Assembly (NCBI RefSeq): GCF_024391045.1 | Contig: NZ_JANFCZ010000016.1 | Coordinates: 29,341-93,340 of the forward strand | From: Pseudarthrobacter sulfonivorans | GTDB taxonomy: Bacteria; Actinomycetota; Actinomycetes; Actinomycetales; Micrococcaceae | DNA length: 64,000 bases | Reading direction: 5' to 3' | Shown here: positions 25,153-33,629 of the stretch, piece after piece | Layout: each line of letters begins with the position of its first letter | Numbering within the stretch: the first letter of the stretch is position 1 | Position numbers and translations under genes: made by a program | The notes under the pieces: generated by a model | What the model saw: the letters and a program-made list of their open reading frames with translations, nothing else | Told to the model about the DNA's origin: nothing | Databases searched by the model: none

Positions 25153-26139
25153 ATGGCAAGTAGCGTTACCGAGCCCCGGCCGTCGGACAGCAGTCCGGCG
25201 GCCGGGGCGCCCGCCGGATCCGGCGGGCCCATGCCGGGCGATAAGCGCCGAAAGGGGCTAAGCGAAAAGAACCGGCCTCTGTGGCTGCTCATTCCCGGCG
25301 GCTTCCTGATGACGGTGGTCATCCTCATCCCGCTGGCCATGGGCATCTGGATGTCCGTGATAGACCTGGACCAGTACTCCCTGCGCCGGTGGGTCAGTGC
25401 CGAATTCATCGGTATCCACAACTACATCGAAGCGGCAACGAGCAGCGACCTGCTCCGGTCGATCTGGCTGTCCGTGTCCTTCGCGGTGATCTCCACGGTG
25501 GTGACCATCCCGCTGGGCGTGGCGGCCGCCGTCGTCACCCAGAACGCCTACCGCGGCCGCGCCCTGGTGCGTTCGGTCTTCCTTATCCCCTACGTCCTGC
25601 CGTCATTCGTGGTGGCCAGCGTGTGGCGGACCATGCTGCAGCCGGACGGCATCGTGAACGTGACGCTGACCAATATGGGCATGAACGGCGGTTTGTGGCT
25701 CAACGGCCCCAGCTCGTACTGGACGCTGGTCTGGGTTGAAATCTGGGCGGCCTGGCCGTTCATCTACCTGCTTGCCCTCTCCGGCCTGCAGGCAGTTGAC
25801 CATGAAGTCCACGAGGCATCAGCCTTGGACGGTGCCCTGTGGTGGAACAAGCTGCGCTACGTGATCTTTCCCTATTTGAAGGGACCGGTCTCGCTCGCCT
25901 TCCTGCTCGCCACACTGAACCACATCAACAACTTCACGCTCCCGTATGTCCTGTTCGGCGCACCGGCGCCGTCGGACGTGAACGTGCTGCCCATCCTGGT
26001 TTACGTCACCAGCTTCCAGAGCTTCCGGTTCGGGCTGAGTGCCGCGATGGCTGTCGTTTCACTGGTCCTGATCGCCATTCCGCTCTTCATCTACCTGCGT
26101 GCGGTACGGCTTGACGTGCACGAGGGAGGAAAGAAATGA
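25153..26139 (+). CDS. CUT1 sugar ABC transporter permease (MalF/UgpA type)
   Basis: A 328-residue inner-membrane permease with a ~45-residue polar, proline-rich cytosolic N-terminus, six predicted helices (first at ~48-70, IPGGFLMTVVILIPLAMGIWM) and the EAA loop for ATPase contact, HEASALDGALWWNKLRYVIFP at about residues 218-238. It begins 33 bp after the binding-protein stop with a GGAAGG-type site and overlaps the next permease by 4 bp. Confidence 0.93.
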   Translation: MASSVTEPRPSDSSPAAGAPAGSGGPMPGDKRRKGLSEKNRPLWLLIPGGFLMTVVILIPLAMGIWMSVIDLDQYSLRRWVSAEFIGIHNYIEAATSSDLLRSIWLSVSFAVISTVVTIPLGVAAAVVTQNAYRGRALVRSVFLIPYVLPSFVVASVWRTMLQPDGIVNVTLTNMGMNGGLWLNGPSSYWTLVWVEIWAAWPFIYLLALSGLQAVDHEVHEASALDGALWWNKLRYVIFPYLKGPVSLAFLLATLNHINNFTLPYVLFGAPAPSDVNVLPILVYVTSFQSFRFGLSAAMAVVSLVLIAIPLFIYLRAVRLDVHEGGKK

Positions 26140-27053
26140 CCATCGACGCAGCGAACCCGATCGAGCGGCAGGCTAAACAGCCCATCCGGCGTGATGCCGC
26201 CCTGGAAGTCACGCGCCTGATGCCGAGGCCGCTGCTGGCCATCATCACGGTCCTGCTGTGCGCCCTGGTGCTGATCCCCATCCTCTACATCTTCCTGGCC
26301 TCGTTGAACACGGACGTGGGTGTGGCCAGCGGCGAGTTCTGGCCGAGCAGCTTCTCCCTGGACAGCTACACCAAGATTTGGGACTCGGTGGGCCTGGCGA
26401 AGGCCATCGGGAACAGCCTGATCGTGTCCGGTGCCACGGCGATTGTTTCTGCCCTGATGGCCATCGGAACGGCCTACGTGCTGGTCCGGTTTGAATTCCG
26501 GAGCCGCCTGACCGTGTTGCGTGGCCTGCTGGGACTCCAGTCCATCCCCGGAACCCTGATGCTCCTCCCCGTCTTCGTGCTGTTTTCATCTGCGGGAACC
26601 TACCTGGGTGTGACAGTCATTGGAACCCTCTGGGGCCTGTTCATCGCCTACCTGACCTTCGCGCTCCCGTTCTCCACCTGGGTCATGGTCACCTACCTCC
26701 GGGGCCTGCCACGGGAACTGGAGGAGGCGGCCCGCATCGACGGCGCCTCCAACCTCGGAATCCTGTTCAAGATCATCATTCCGCTGAGCTGGCCCGGAAT
26801 CATCGTTTCCGCGATCTTTGCGTTCCTACTCGGCTGGAACGACGTCCTGTTCGCGTCGGTCTTCACCCGCCCGGACACCCACACCGCGGCCGTGGCCCTG
26901 CAGGTCTTCGCATCGGCGGTTGAAGGCGGCGCAATCCCCGTGTATTCGCAGATGATGGCGGCATCGCTGGTGTGTGCCGTACCCGTGGTGGTGCTCTACT
27001 TCATGTTCCAGAAGTACCTCGTCGGCGGCCTGACAGCGGGCAGCGTCAAATAA
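26136..27053 (+). CDS. CUT1 sugar ABC transporter permease (MalG/UgpE type)
   Basis: Second permease subunit, 305 residues, six helices. The EAA loop ELEEAARIDGASNLGILFKIIIPLSW contains the canonical EAA-x3-G pattern. Its ATG overlaps the stop of the first permease, so stoichiometry is translationally coupled. A strong terminator at 27122-27172 closes the three-gene operon, confirming that no ATPase gene belongs to it. Confidence 0.93.
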   Translation: MTIDAANPIERQAKQPIRRDAALEVTRLMPRPLLAIITVLLCALVLIPILYIFLASLNTDVGVASGEFWPSSFSLDSYTKIWDSVGLAKAIGNSLIVSGATAIVSALMAIGTAYVLVRFEFRSRLTVLRGLLGLQSIPGTLMLLPVFVLFSSAGTYLGVTVIGTLWGLFIAYLTFALPFSTWVMVTYLRGLPRELEEAARIDGASNLGILFKIIIPLSWPGIIVSAIFAFLLGWNDVLFASVFTRPDTHTAAVALQVFASAVEGGAIPVYSQMMAASLVCAVPVVVLYFMFQKYLVGGLTAGSVK

Positions 27054-27121
27054 GGAGCGTCAAATAAGCGGCGGTCACATAAGCAGTGTCAATTAAACAG
27101 GCGGGAACGTCCCAGCAGGCA

Positions 27122-27172
27122 AAAAGAACTCCGTCCGAACCGGCGACAGCCAGGTTCGGACGGAGTTCTTTT
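27122..27172 (+). terminator. Strong terminator after sugar importer operon
   Basis: A perfect 20-bp stem (27122-27141 with 27153-27172) and an 11-nt loop. An A-run opens and a T-run closes the stem, so it is a good intrinsic terminator in both directions between the importer and the convergent stress-protein gene. Confidence 0.9.
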
Positions 27173-27241
27173 GCGTGGGCACTGCCGTGGCGCCGGTTCG
27201 TGAACCGGTTCCCGCAGCATCCCCGCTTAGGGTGTAGCCGA

Positions 27242-28162
27242 CTACGGTGTAGGTTCTCCGGCGTTGTCCGCGGAGTCGTTACGCGCCTGGTGCTCGGCTG
27301 AAGCAGGCTGCCCCTGGGCGGCAGTTCCCGCGGCTGGCTGCTCGCTGACGCGGACCCCGTACTGGGGCCGGCCGTCCGGAAGGTCGGGGTAGCGGACCGC
27401 CGACACGGGCGTCTTGGCCGTCTGCTGCGCACCCTCCGGCTGCATGCCCTGCCCGGGCTCTGCGGCGTGGCCGGAAGGCTGTCCCTGGGTGCCTGGTGCC
27501 GGAGCGGCGCCCTGCTGGCCGTAGGGATCGTTCCATCCCGCGGGGCGTGCCGGTGCCTGCCCGGGCTGCTGGCCCGGCTGACCGTGCTGGCCCGGCTGGC
27601 CGTAGTGCTGGTTCTGGTAACCCTGCGGTCCGTAGGGAGCTCCGGCTGCGTCGGATCGGGTCATGGGCAGTTGCTGGAGCAGCCGGCGGGCCTCATGGGC
27701 CGCCTCCACCGAAACAATGACGTCGTAGTTGGTGGCCACCACCTGGCTGGTTGAGGTGAAGTCCCGCTTCCCGCGCTGCATGGCGTAAGTGACGATGCCG
27801 AACAGCATAAAGAATGCCGCGCCCATCAGTACCGACGCCAGGATCGAGAAGTAGCCGGGCGAGGGTGCAAAGAAGGACAGCATGACGCCGACAAACAAGC
27901 CGAACCACATACCGCTGAGCGCACCGGACAGTGCCACCCGCGGATAGCTGAGGCGACCGGTTACCCGCTCCACCATTTTGAGTTCGTTGCCCACGATGGA
28001 AACCATCTGGACCGGGAACTGCTGGTCAGCGAGGTAGTCCACCGCCTTCTGGGCATCCAGATAGGAGGTGTACGAGCCGACGGTGTCACCGGACGGAACC
28101 ATGCGGGCGTCGTCCGGCCCGTTGGGGCTGCCAGCCTTAGGGGCACCAAAAATGTTTGACAT
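27242..28162 (-). CDS. General-stress-protein (YflT/GSP17M-like) membrane protein with Gln/Gly/Pro-rich tail
   Basis: A 306-residue protein. Residues ~25-60 (VGSYTSYLDAQKAVDYLADQQFPV) match the heat-induced YflT-type domain. Two transmembrane helices follow (SGALSGMWFGLFVGVMLSFF and ILASVLMGAAFFMLFGIVTYAM), with the segment VVATNYDVIVSVEAAHEARRLL after them. The C-terminal ~130 residues are low complexity (HYGQPGQHGQPGQQPGQ). Start ATG 28162 (MSNIFGAPKAG) is chosen because AACAAT lies 6 nt upstream; the frame is open far beyond, antisense to the neighbour. It is divergent from the MgtE_N/CBS gene. Function is a stress-related guess from the domain only. Confidence 0.85.
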   Translation of the reverse strand: MSNIFGAPKAGSPNGPDDARMVPSGDTVGSYTSYLDAQKAVDYLADQQFPVQMVSIVGNELKMVERVTGRLSYPRVALSGALSGMWFGLFVGVMLSFFAPSPGYFSILASVLMGAAFFMLFGIVTYAMQRGKRDFTSTSQVVATNYDVIVSVEAAHEARRLLQQLPMTRSDAAGAPYGPQGYQNQHYGQPGQHGQPGQQPGQAPARPAGWNDPYGQQGAAPAPGTQGQPSGHAAEPGQGMQPEGAQQTAKTPVSAVRYPDLPDGRPQYGVRVSEQPAAGTAAQGQPASAEHQARNDSADNAGEPTP

Positions 28163-28168
28163 ACACCC

Positions 28169-28174
28169 ATTGTT
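28169..28174 (-). promoter_or_regulatory. Candidate -10 of the YflT-like gene
   Basis: Minus-strand AACAAT lies 6 nt (GGGTGT) before the ATG at 28162, with no ribosome-binding site. Confidence 0.4.
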
Positions 28175-28226
28175 GCCCATCAGCATGTGTGCCGCCTGAA
28201 ATTCAGCTAAAAGAGAGCAGACTCGG

Positions 28227-28232
28227 TAGCCT
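28227..28232 (+). promoter_or_regulatory. Candidate -10 of the MgtE_N/CBS gene
   Basis: TAGCCT lies 6 nt (GTAGGC) before GTG 28239, predicting a leaderless transcript for the CBS-DUF1003-mrp operon. Confidence 0.55.
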
Positions 28233-28238
28233 GTAGGC

Positions 28239-29522
28239 GTGAGCACAAATCTTTCGCGCGTCTTTGTGGCCCGCCTTCTGGGTCTTGATGTCTTCGACCC
28301 CTTGGGCGACCGCCTGGGGCGGCTTCGTGATGTTGTGGTGCTCTCCCGCGGTAGCCGGGGTGCCCCGCACGTGGTGGGCATCGTCGTCGAAGTTCCCGGC
28401 AAGAAGCGCGTTTTTGTGCCGATGACCCGCATCACCTCGATCGACCAGACGCAGATCATCTGTACCGGACTGGTTAACCTTCGCCGCTTTGAGCAGCGCG
28501 GCGCGGAGACGTTGGTGGTCGCGGAAATGTTTGACCGTCGCGTCACCCTCCGGGACGGCAGCGGCGACGCCACCATCGAGGACATCGCCATGGACCAGCA
28601 CCGCTCCCGCGACTGGTTCGTGAGCAAGCTGTTTGTCCGCCGCGGCCATTCGCTTTCCCCGCTGAGCCGTTTGCGGCGCAACGAGACCATGATCATCGAC
28701 TGGGCCGACGCCCTGCAGGGCGCACGGACTGAGCCGCAGGCCGCCACCCAGTTCGTGGCCAACCATGAGGACCTCAAGCCTGCGGACTTCGCCGACGCCC
28801 TGCAGGAAATGAGCGACAAACGGCGTTTTGAGGTGGCCAGCGAACTCCAGGACGAGCGGCTCGCGGACGTGCTGCAGGAGCTCCCGGAGGATGACCAGGT
28901 GGAAATCCTGTCCGCCCTGGACGTCCAGCGCGCGGCCGACGTCCTGGAAGAGATGGATCCGGACGACGCCGCCGACCTCCTCGGCGAGCTGCCCTCCGCC
29001 CAGGCGGAGCAGCTGCTGCAGCTGATGGAACCTGAGGGCGCAGAGGACGTCCGGCGGCTGCTCGAGTACGACGAAGACACCGCCGGCGGCCTGATGACTC
29101 CGGTTCCGGTCATACTGCCGCCGGAGGCGACCGTCGCGGAAGCCCTGGCCCATGTCCGCCGCGAGGAGCTGTCCCCCGCGCTGGCCTCCTCCATCTTCGT
29201 CGCCCGGCCGCCCCTGGAAACCCCCACCGGCCGCTTCCTGGGCGTGGTCCACATCCAGCAACTGCTGCGGTTCCCGCCGTTCGAGCCCCTGGGCAACCTG
29301 GTGGATAAGAACCTGGAGCCGCTGTCTGACCAGGCCCATATCAGTGAAGTGGCGCGCACGCTTGCCACCTACAACCTGAATTCGCTTCCCGTGGTCAGCG
29401 ATGACGGCCGGCTTGTGGGGGCGGTGACTGTTGATGACGTTTTGGATCATATGTTGCCCGACGACTGGCGAGCCAATGATGGCGAAGTTCCGATAAGAAA
29501 ACTGGGAGGCCGCATTGGCTGA
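28239..29522 (+). CDS. MgtE N-domain plus CBS-pair cytosolic protein
   Basis: A 427-residue soluble protein built like the regulatory half of the magnesium channel MgtE but lacking its membrane pore. An N-terminal PRC-barrel-like region (residues ~1-100; FVARLLGLDVFDPLGDRLG) is followed by MgtE_N superhelical repeats (LADVLQELPEDDQVEILSAL, ADVLEEMDPDDAADLLGEL) and two CBS domains (GGLMTPVPVILPPEATVAEAL and ...NSLPVVSDDGRLVGAVTVDDV). It may sense Mg2+ or nucleotides. It overlaps DUF1003 by 8 bp and precedes mrp; a similar order occurs near mycobacterial mrp/sigE as I recall it. Confidence 0.88.
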   Translation: MSTNLSRVFVARLLGLDVFDPLGDRLGRLRDVVVLSRGSRGAPHVVGIVVEVPGKKRVFVPMTRITSIDQTQIICTGLVNLRRFEQRGAETLVVAEMFDRRVTLRDGSGDATIEDIAMDQHRSRDWFVSKLFVRRGHSLSPLSRLRRNETMIIDWADALQGARTEPQAATQFVANHEDLKPADFADALQEMSDKRRFEVASELQDERLADVLQELPEDDQVEILSALDVQRAADVLEEMDPDDAADLLGELPSAQAEQLLQLMEPEGAEDVRRLLEYDEDTAGGLMTPVPVILPPEATVAEALAHVRREELSPALASSIFVARPPLETPTGRFLGVVHIQQLLRFPPFEPLGNLVDKNLEPLSDQAHISEVARTLATYNLNSLPVVSDDGRLVGAVTVDDVLDHMLPDDWRANDGEVPIRKLGGRIG

Positions 29523-30294
29523 GACCGGCCCCTCCAAGAATTCCGTTCAGCCCAAGGGTGTCGGACAGCCCAAAGGTGCCCAACGCGGGGCTGCCAAACC
29601 ACCGGTCAAAGGCGGCCTCGACACACCCCTGAGCGGCCGCCAGCGGATGCTGCCGAAGTTCTCCCCCAACCCTGACGCGTTCGGCCACGCCACCGAGGGC
29701 TTTGCCCGGTTTATGGGCACGCCGCAGTTCCTGGTTTACATGACGGTGTTCTGCGTCTTCTGGCTGGTATGGAACACCTTCGCTCCGGAGCAGTGGCAGT
29801 TCGACTCGCAGGCGCTGGGCTACACGCTGCTCACGCTCATGTTGTCCCTCCAGGCCTCCTATGCGGCCCCGCTGCTGCTGCTCGCCCAGAACAGACAGGA
29901 CGACCGCGACCGCGTCTCACTCCAGCAGGACCGGCAGCGGGCCGAACGCAACCTTTCCGACACCGAATACCTCACCCGGGAGCTGGCGTCGCTGCGGATT
30001 GCCCTGCGCGAAGTGGCCACCCGCGATTACGTCCGGGCGGAACTGCGCTCACTCCTGGAAGACATGCTCGAAGCGCAGGAGGAATTGCGCACGCATGACC
30101 CCGCCGGGTCCGGCAGCCACGAGTCACCCCGCGACAAGGTCAAGGAAAGACTCAAGGAAAAGCGCGACAAACAGCGGGGCCCCCGCACGCAGCAGATACC
30201 GAAAGTGAAGCCAAGCCACGTCGCCACAGGCCCCGCCACGGGCGGGGCCAAGGAACCCACCGCCCCGAAACACATCCCTACCTCCGAAAGCTGA
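29515..30294 (+). CDS. DUF1003 membrane protein
   Basis: A 259-residue protein with a charged N-terminus, then two transmembrane helices (QFLVYMTVFCVFWLVWNTF at ~75-93 and LGYTLLTLMLSLQASYAAPLLLLAQNRQ at ~102-128), the DUF1003 signature. A helical, charged region follows (DRDRVSLQQDRQRAERNL), then a basic tail. Function is unknown for the family. The ATG overlaps the preceding gene by 8 bp and mrp starts 11 bp downstream, so all three are one operon. Confidence 0.88.
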   Translation: MAETGPSKNSVQPKGVGQPKGAQRGAAKPPVKGGLDTPLSGRQRMLPKFSPNPDAFGHATEGFARFMGTPQFLVYMTVFCVFWLVWNTFAPEQWQFDSQALGYTLLTLMLSLQASYAAPLLLLAQNRQDDRDRVSLQQDRQRAERNLSDTEYLTRELASLRIALREVATRDYVRAELRSLLEDMLEAQEELRTHDPAGSGSHESPRDKVKERLKEKRDKQRGPRTQQIPKVKPSHVATGPATGGAKEPTAPKHIPTSES

Positions 30295-30305
30295 GCACTG
30301 CCCGA

Positions 30306-31433
30306 ATGAGCGCCACCCTGGAGCAGGCAGTCCACGCTGCGCTGGCTACCGTCATCGATCCTGAACTGCGCCGCCCCATTACGGAACTGGGCATGGTGGA
30401 GTCGGTGGACATCACGAGTGACGGAACAGTCCGGCTGGCCGTCCTCCTCACCATCGCCGGTTGTCCCCTACGGGGCACCATCACAGCCGACTCCGAACGT
30501 GCCCTGTCCGCCGTTCCCGGAGTGGCCGCCGTCGAGGTTGAACTGAAGGTGATGAACCAGGCCCAGCGGGATGCCCTGAAGGAGCAACTGCGGGGGCCCG
30601 GGGGCCAGCGCGGCATTCCTTTCAACGAGCCCGGGTCGCTGACCAAGGTGTACGCGGTTGCCAGCGGCAAGGGCGGCGTGGGGAAGTCCTCCCTCACGGT
30701 CAACCTGGCCTGCGCCCTCGCCGCGCAAGGGCTCCGCGTGGGGATCGTGGACGCTGACGTCCATGGCTTCTCGGTTCCTGCCCTGATGGGCATTACGCAG
30801 GCGCCCACCCGGGTGGACGACATGATCCTCCCGCCGGTGGCATACGGCGTCAAGGTGATCTCGATCGGCATGTTTGTCACCGGCAACCAGCCTGTTGCCT
30901 GGCGTGGCCCGATGCTCCACCGAGCCTTGGAGCAGTTCCTGACCGACGTCTACTTCGGTGATCTTGACGCCCTTTTCCTCGACCTTCCGCCGGGCACCGG
31001 GGACATCGCGATTTCCGTCGCGCAGCTGCTGCCCAAGGCACAGATCCTGGTGGTCACCACCCCGCAGGCCGCGGCAGCCGACGTCGCCGAACGCGCCGGT
31101 GCCATCGCCACCCAAACGGGGCAGTCCCTGGCCGGCGTCATCGAAAACATGTCCTATCTGGAAATGCCCGACGGCGGGCGGATGGAACTGTTCGGCAGCG
31201 GCGGCGGGGCTGTCCTCGCCGAGCGGCTCACGGCGACGGTGGGCGCCGATGTTCCCTTGCTGGGGCAGATCCCGCTGGACATCCTGTTGCGCGAGGGAGG
31301 CGACGCCGGTACTCCCATTGTGCTTGGCCGGCCGGAAACACCGGCCGCCATTGCCCTGAACGGGATCGCCGGAAAACTTGCGGCCAAGCCACGCGGCCTG
31401 GCGGGCCTGAAACTGGGACTGCAGCCCCGCTGA
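30306..31433 (+). CDS. mrp: Mrp/NBP35-family P-loop ATPase, iron-sulfur carrier (ApbC)
   Basis: Cytosolic deviant-Walker ATPase thought to carry and insert Fe-S clusters. Residues 1-~95 form a MIP18-like domain (VIDPELRRPITELGMV, TIAGCPLRGTI); residues ~110-375 the ParA/MinD-like NTPase with ASGKGGVGKSSLTVNLA, VDADVHGFSVPALMG and DLPPGTGDIAISV. The usual CxxC cluster-ligand motif after ENMSY is absent; here the stretch reads ENMSYLEMPDGGRMELFG, with no cysteine. That loss is, as I recall, common in actinobacterial Mrp. It ends 18 bp from the convergent tatB. Confidence 0.93.
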   Translation: MSATLEQAVHAALATVIDPELRRPITELGMVESVDITSDGTVRLAVLLTIAGCPLRGTITADSERALSAVPGVAAVEVELKVMNQAQRDALKEQLRGPGGQRGIPFNEPGSLTKVYAVASGKGGVGKSSLTVNLACALAAQGLRVGIVDADVHGFSVPALMGITQAPTRVDDMILPPVAYGVKVISIGMFVTGNQPVAWRGPMLHRALEQFLTDVYFGDLDALFLDLPPGTGDIAISVAQLLPKAQILVVTTPQAAAADVAERAGAIATQTGQSLAGVIENMSYLEMPDGGRMELFGSGGGAVLAERLTATVGADVPLLGQIPLDILLREGGDAGTPIVLGRPETPAAIALNGIAGKLAAKPRGLAGLKLGLQPR

Positions 31434-31451
31434 GGCGGCGGCCGCGGTCCG

Positions 31452-31862
31452 CTAGGTGGCCTCGGTGTCGAACGGAGCCGGCACGCCCGGCGGCAGGGAC
31501 TGAACCACCCGTTCGGGCCGGGCCGGAGCTCCTGGCGTGCTGCCGGCGGCAGCGGCGCCTGCGACGGCGGCCACAGCGGCGGGCGCCCCGGGGCTGACCG
31601 GCTTGGTGTCGTCGTCCAGGAGGGCTTCCCGGATAATGCGGCGGGGGTCGTACTGCCGGGGATCATACTTCTTCCAGTCGACATCCTCGATGTCGATCCC
31701 GACTTCTTCCTTGATCTGCTCCCGCGCACCGGAAGCCATCCGGCGGACTTCCTTGACCAGGTTCGCCAGTTTCTGGGTGTATTCGGGCAGCCTCTTGGGA
31801 CCGATCACCAAGATGCCAATGATCAGGAGCAGGAAGAACTCGGGGCCGTTGATTCCAAACAC
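31452..31862 (-). CDS. tatB: Sec-independent protein translocase subunit TatB
   Basis: Twin-arginine translocase component that, with TatC, receives folded RR-signal substrates. The 136-residue protein has the canonical short N-terminal helix FFLLLIIGILVIGPKRLPEY with the Gly-Pro hinge, then an amphipathic helix (KLANLVKEVRRMASGAREQI), an acidic segment and a Pro/Ala-rich tail. It is co-oriented with and 66 bp downstream of the anti-sigma gene. In mycobacteria htrA separates these two genes; here it does not. Confidence 0.93.
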   Translation of the reverse strand: MFGINGPEFFLLLIIGILVIGPKRLPEYTQKLANLVKEVRRMASGAREQIKEEVGIDIEDVDWKKYDPRQYDPRRIIREALLDDDTKPVSPGAPAAVAAVAGAAAAGSTPGAPARPERVVQSLPPGVPAPFDTEAT

Positions 31863-31928
31863 TTTAGGAAGATTACCCTCTCCGAAGCCGCTCTGACGAT
31901 TCGGGCCTGGCGGGCTGAAAACCTGCCG

Positions 31929-32777
31929 TCATTGCCCTGCCAGCATCTCCCCGATTTTGTGTATTCCGCGTTCCATCCGCGCCGCCGGCGATTCGTCCGC
32001 GGCCGTTGCGGGGCCGGTGCCGGACGCTGCACTGGCGCCTGCGTCGATGCCCTCAGCGGCGACGGAACTCAGCTGCCGGAGCACCGGGAGCGTGTCGTCC
32101 GCCTGGTCGGCGGGGAGGTCGGACTCCACGGTAAACGTGGCTGCGGCCGTGGCATAAGTGGCCGTCCAGGGCGCGAGGCTGCTGACCACCGCGTTTCCGG
32201 TCCCGGGCCCCGCCGCGGCATGATGCTGTTCCACCACCGTTGCGTAATGCTGCCCGTCGGAGAGGTGCAGCTCCACGGCCGGCAAGCCGTTGACGGTGAC
32301 GGCGTTGGCGCTCCGGATCTGAAAGCCAAGTGACTCGAAGCCCGGGCACACCCATCCCTCCGTGCGGAGCGCCGACAGCTGCCCGAGAGTGAGCGCACTG
32401 CCGTCCGCGGGCAGCTGGGCTGCGTGCTGCATCAGGTTACCGTTCATGGCAGCCCCTGCCGCCGGAAGCGCGTCCCCGCCCAGCGCGAAGGCGCTGACTG
32501 CAAGCATTCCGGCTGCGGCGGCCGTGCCGCCGGCCGTGAGTGCAAGTGCCCGCACGCCGGGGTGCGGCCTCGGGGCTGGCTCCGGAGTGGCGGCCAGGAG
32601 CTCGGTCCTGGCCAGGAGGCGGGCCGTCAGGTCGTCGCTGGCCGGCGGCACGGCTGCCTCGCGGAGCCGCTCGATGTACTGGCGTTCGCGCTTTACGGCC
32701 GCCGCGCACTCGGGGCAGCCTTGGAGGTGTTCAGAGCCGCGGTTGTGCCGGCGGCCAAAGGGGTTCTGGATCGTCAT
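31929..32777 (-). CDS. Zinc-binding anti-sigma factor (RseA-like), single-pass membrane protein
   Basis: A 282-residue partner of the adjacent ECF sigma factor. The N-terminal anti-sigma zinc motif HxxxCxxC is present (H17, C21, C24 in SEHLQGCPEC). A transmembrane helix at about residues 76-99 (ALTAGGTAAAAGMLAVSAFALG) would hold it in the membrane, and the extracytoplasmic half (~180 residues) could sense envelope state. It begins 8 bp after the sigma gene stop, so both are made together. The extracytoplasmic domain is much longer than in mycobacterial RseA as I remember it. Confidence 0.88.
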   Translation of the reverse strand: MTIQNPFGRRHNRGSEHLQGCPECAAAVKRERQYIERLREAAVPPASDDLTARLLARTELLAATPEPAPRPHPGVRALALTAGGTAAAAGMLAVSAFALGGDALPAAGAAMNGNLMQHAAQLPADGSALTLGQLSALRTEGWVCPGFESLGFQIRSANAVTVNGLPAVELHLSDGQHYATVVEQHHAAAGPGTGNAVVSSLAPWTATYATAAATFTVESDLPADQADDTLPVLRQLSSVAAEGIDAGASAASGTGPATAADESPAARMERGIHKIGEMLAGQ

Positions 32778-32785
32778 GGTGCCGA

Positions 32786-33400
32786 TCAGAGGATGCCGGC
32801 GATACGCGGCAGCGACAGCTTTGGCTTCCGGCCTTGCTGCGGGCGGGGGTCACGGTGTGCCAGCTTCTCGCGCAGCATGGTGCGGCCCCGGTGGATCCGC
32901 GAACGCACCGTGCCAAGTTTCACTCCCAGCGCGGCGGCCACTTCGTCGTAGGACAGGCCTTCCAGGTCGCAGAGCACGACGGCGGCGCGGAAGTCCGGCG
33001 GCAGTTCCTCGAGGGCGGCCTGGACGTCCAGGTCGAGGTTGTTTAGCTCGAAACTCTGTTCAGGACCTGGCTCGCGCCCGGGGATCCGGGATTCCGCGTC
33101 TTCGCCCAGCGCGTCGAAGCGTATGCGGCTCTTCCGCCGCGCCTGGTCCAGGAACAGGTTGGTGGTGATCCGGTGCAGCCAGCCGTCGAGGGTTCCGGGC
33201 TTGAAGTTTTCCAGGGAACGGAAGACCCGCACGAAGACTTCCTGGGTGAGGTCCTCGGCGTCGAACTTGTTTCCGGTCAGGCGGTACGCGAGGCGGTACA
33301 CCTTGGCGGAGTGGTTGGACACCACTTCTTCCCAGGTGGGCCGGACCCATGCGGCGGCGGAAAGTTCTGTTGCAGGGACAGGTGCCACATCTGATGACAT
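32786..33400 (-). CDS. sigE: ECF RNA polymerase sigma factor, SigE type
   Basis: A 204-residue group-4 sigma factor: region 2 with [31 protein letters not shown] and the [18 protein letters not shown] segment; region 4 with [42 protein letters not shown] start it at ATG 33400 ([12 protein letters not shown]), which has a GAGGGGAG ribosome-binding site; the frame is open to 33493 but those residues are not family-like. It is followed by its anti-sigma and tatB, matching the mycobacterial sigE locus and suggesting envelope-stress control. Confidence 0.92.
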   Translation of the reverse strand: MSSDVAPVPATELSAAAWVRPTWEEVVSNHSAKVYRLAYRLTGNKFDAEDLTQEVFVRVFRSLENFKPGTLDGWLHRITTNLFLDQARRKSRIRFDALGEDAESRIPGREPGPEQSFELNNLDLDVQAALEELPPDFRAAVVLCDLEGLSYDEVAAALGVKLGTVRSRIHRGRTMLREKLAHRDPRPQQGRKPKLSLPRIAGIL

Positions 33401-33629
33401 CGTCCACTCCCCTCGTGGATTGCTATCGCCCGGATACTGTTGACATCTCTGGTTCGGCGCCGACCACCTCGCGGATGAGCGGATCTCCATCATTTCAAAT
33501 TTGGCTGGGAATTTCCTGATCGGCGGGGCCCTTCAGCCGACGGCGCAACGGATTCCTTCCGCGGCTGGCACCACCGGACACAGTAGGCTGTACTAGACAC
33601 TCCCCTGCCGCCCAGAAAGCGAATTCCCC

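Noticed and set aside
28203..29537. 444-codon minus-strand open frame over the MgtE_N/CBS gene
   Set aside because: Shadow of a gene with recognisable MgtE_N and CBS domains.
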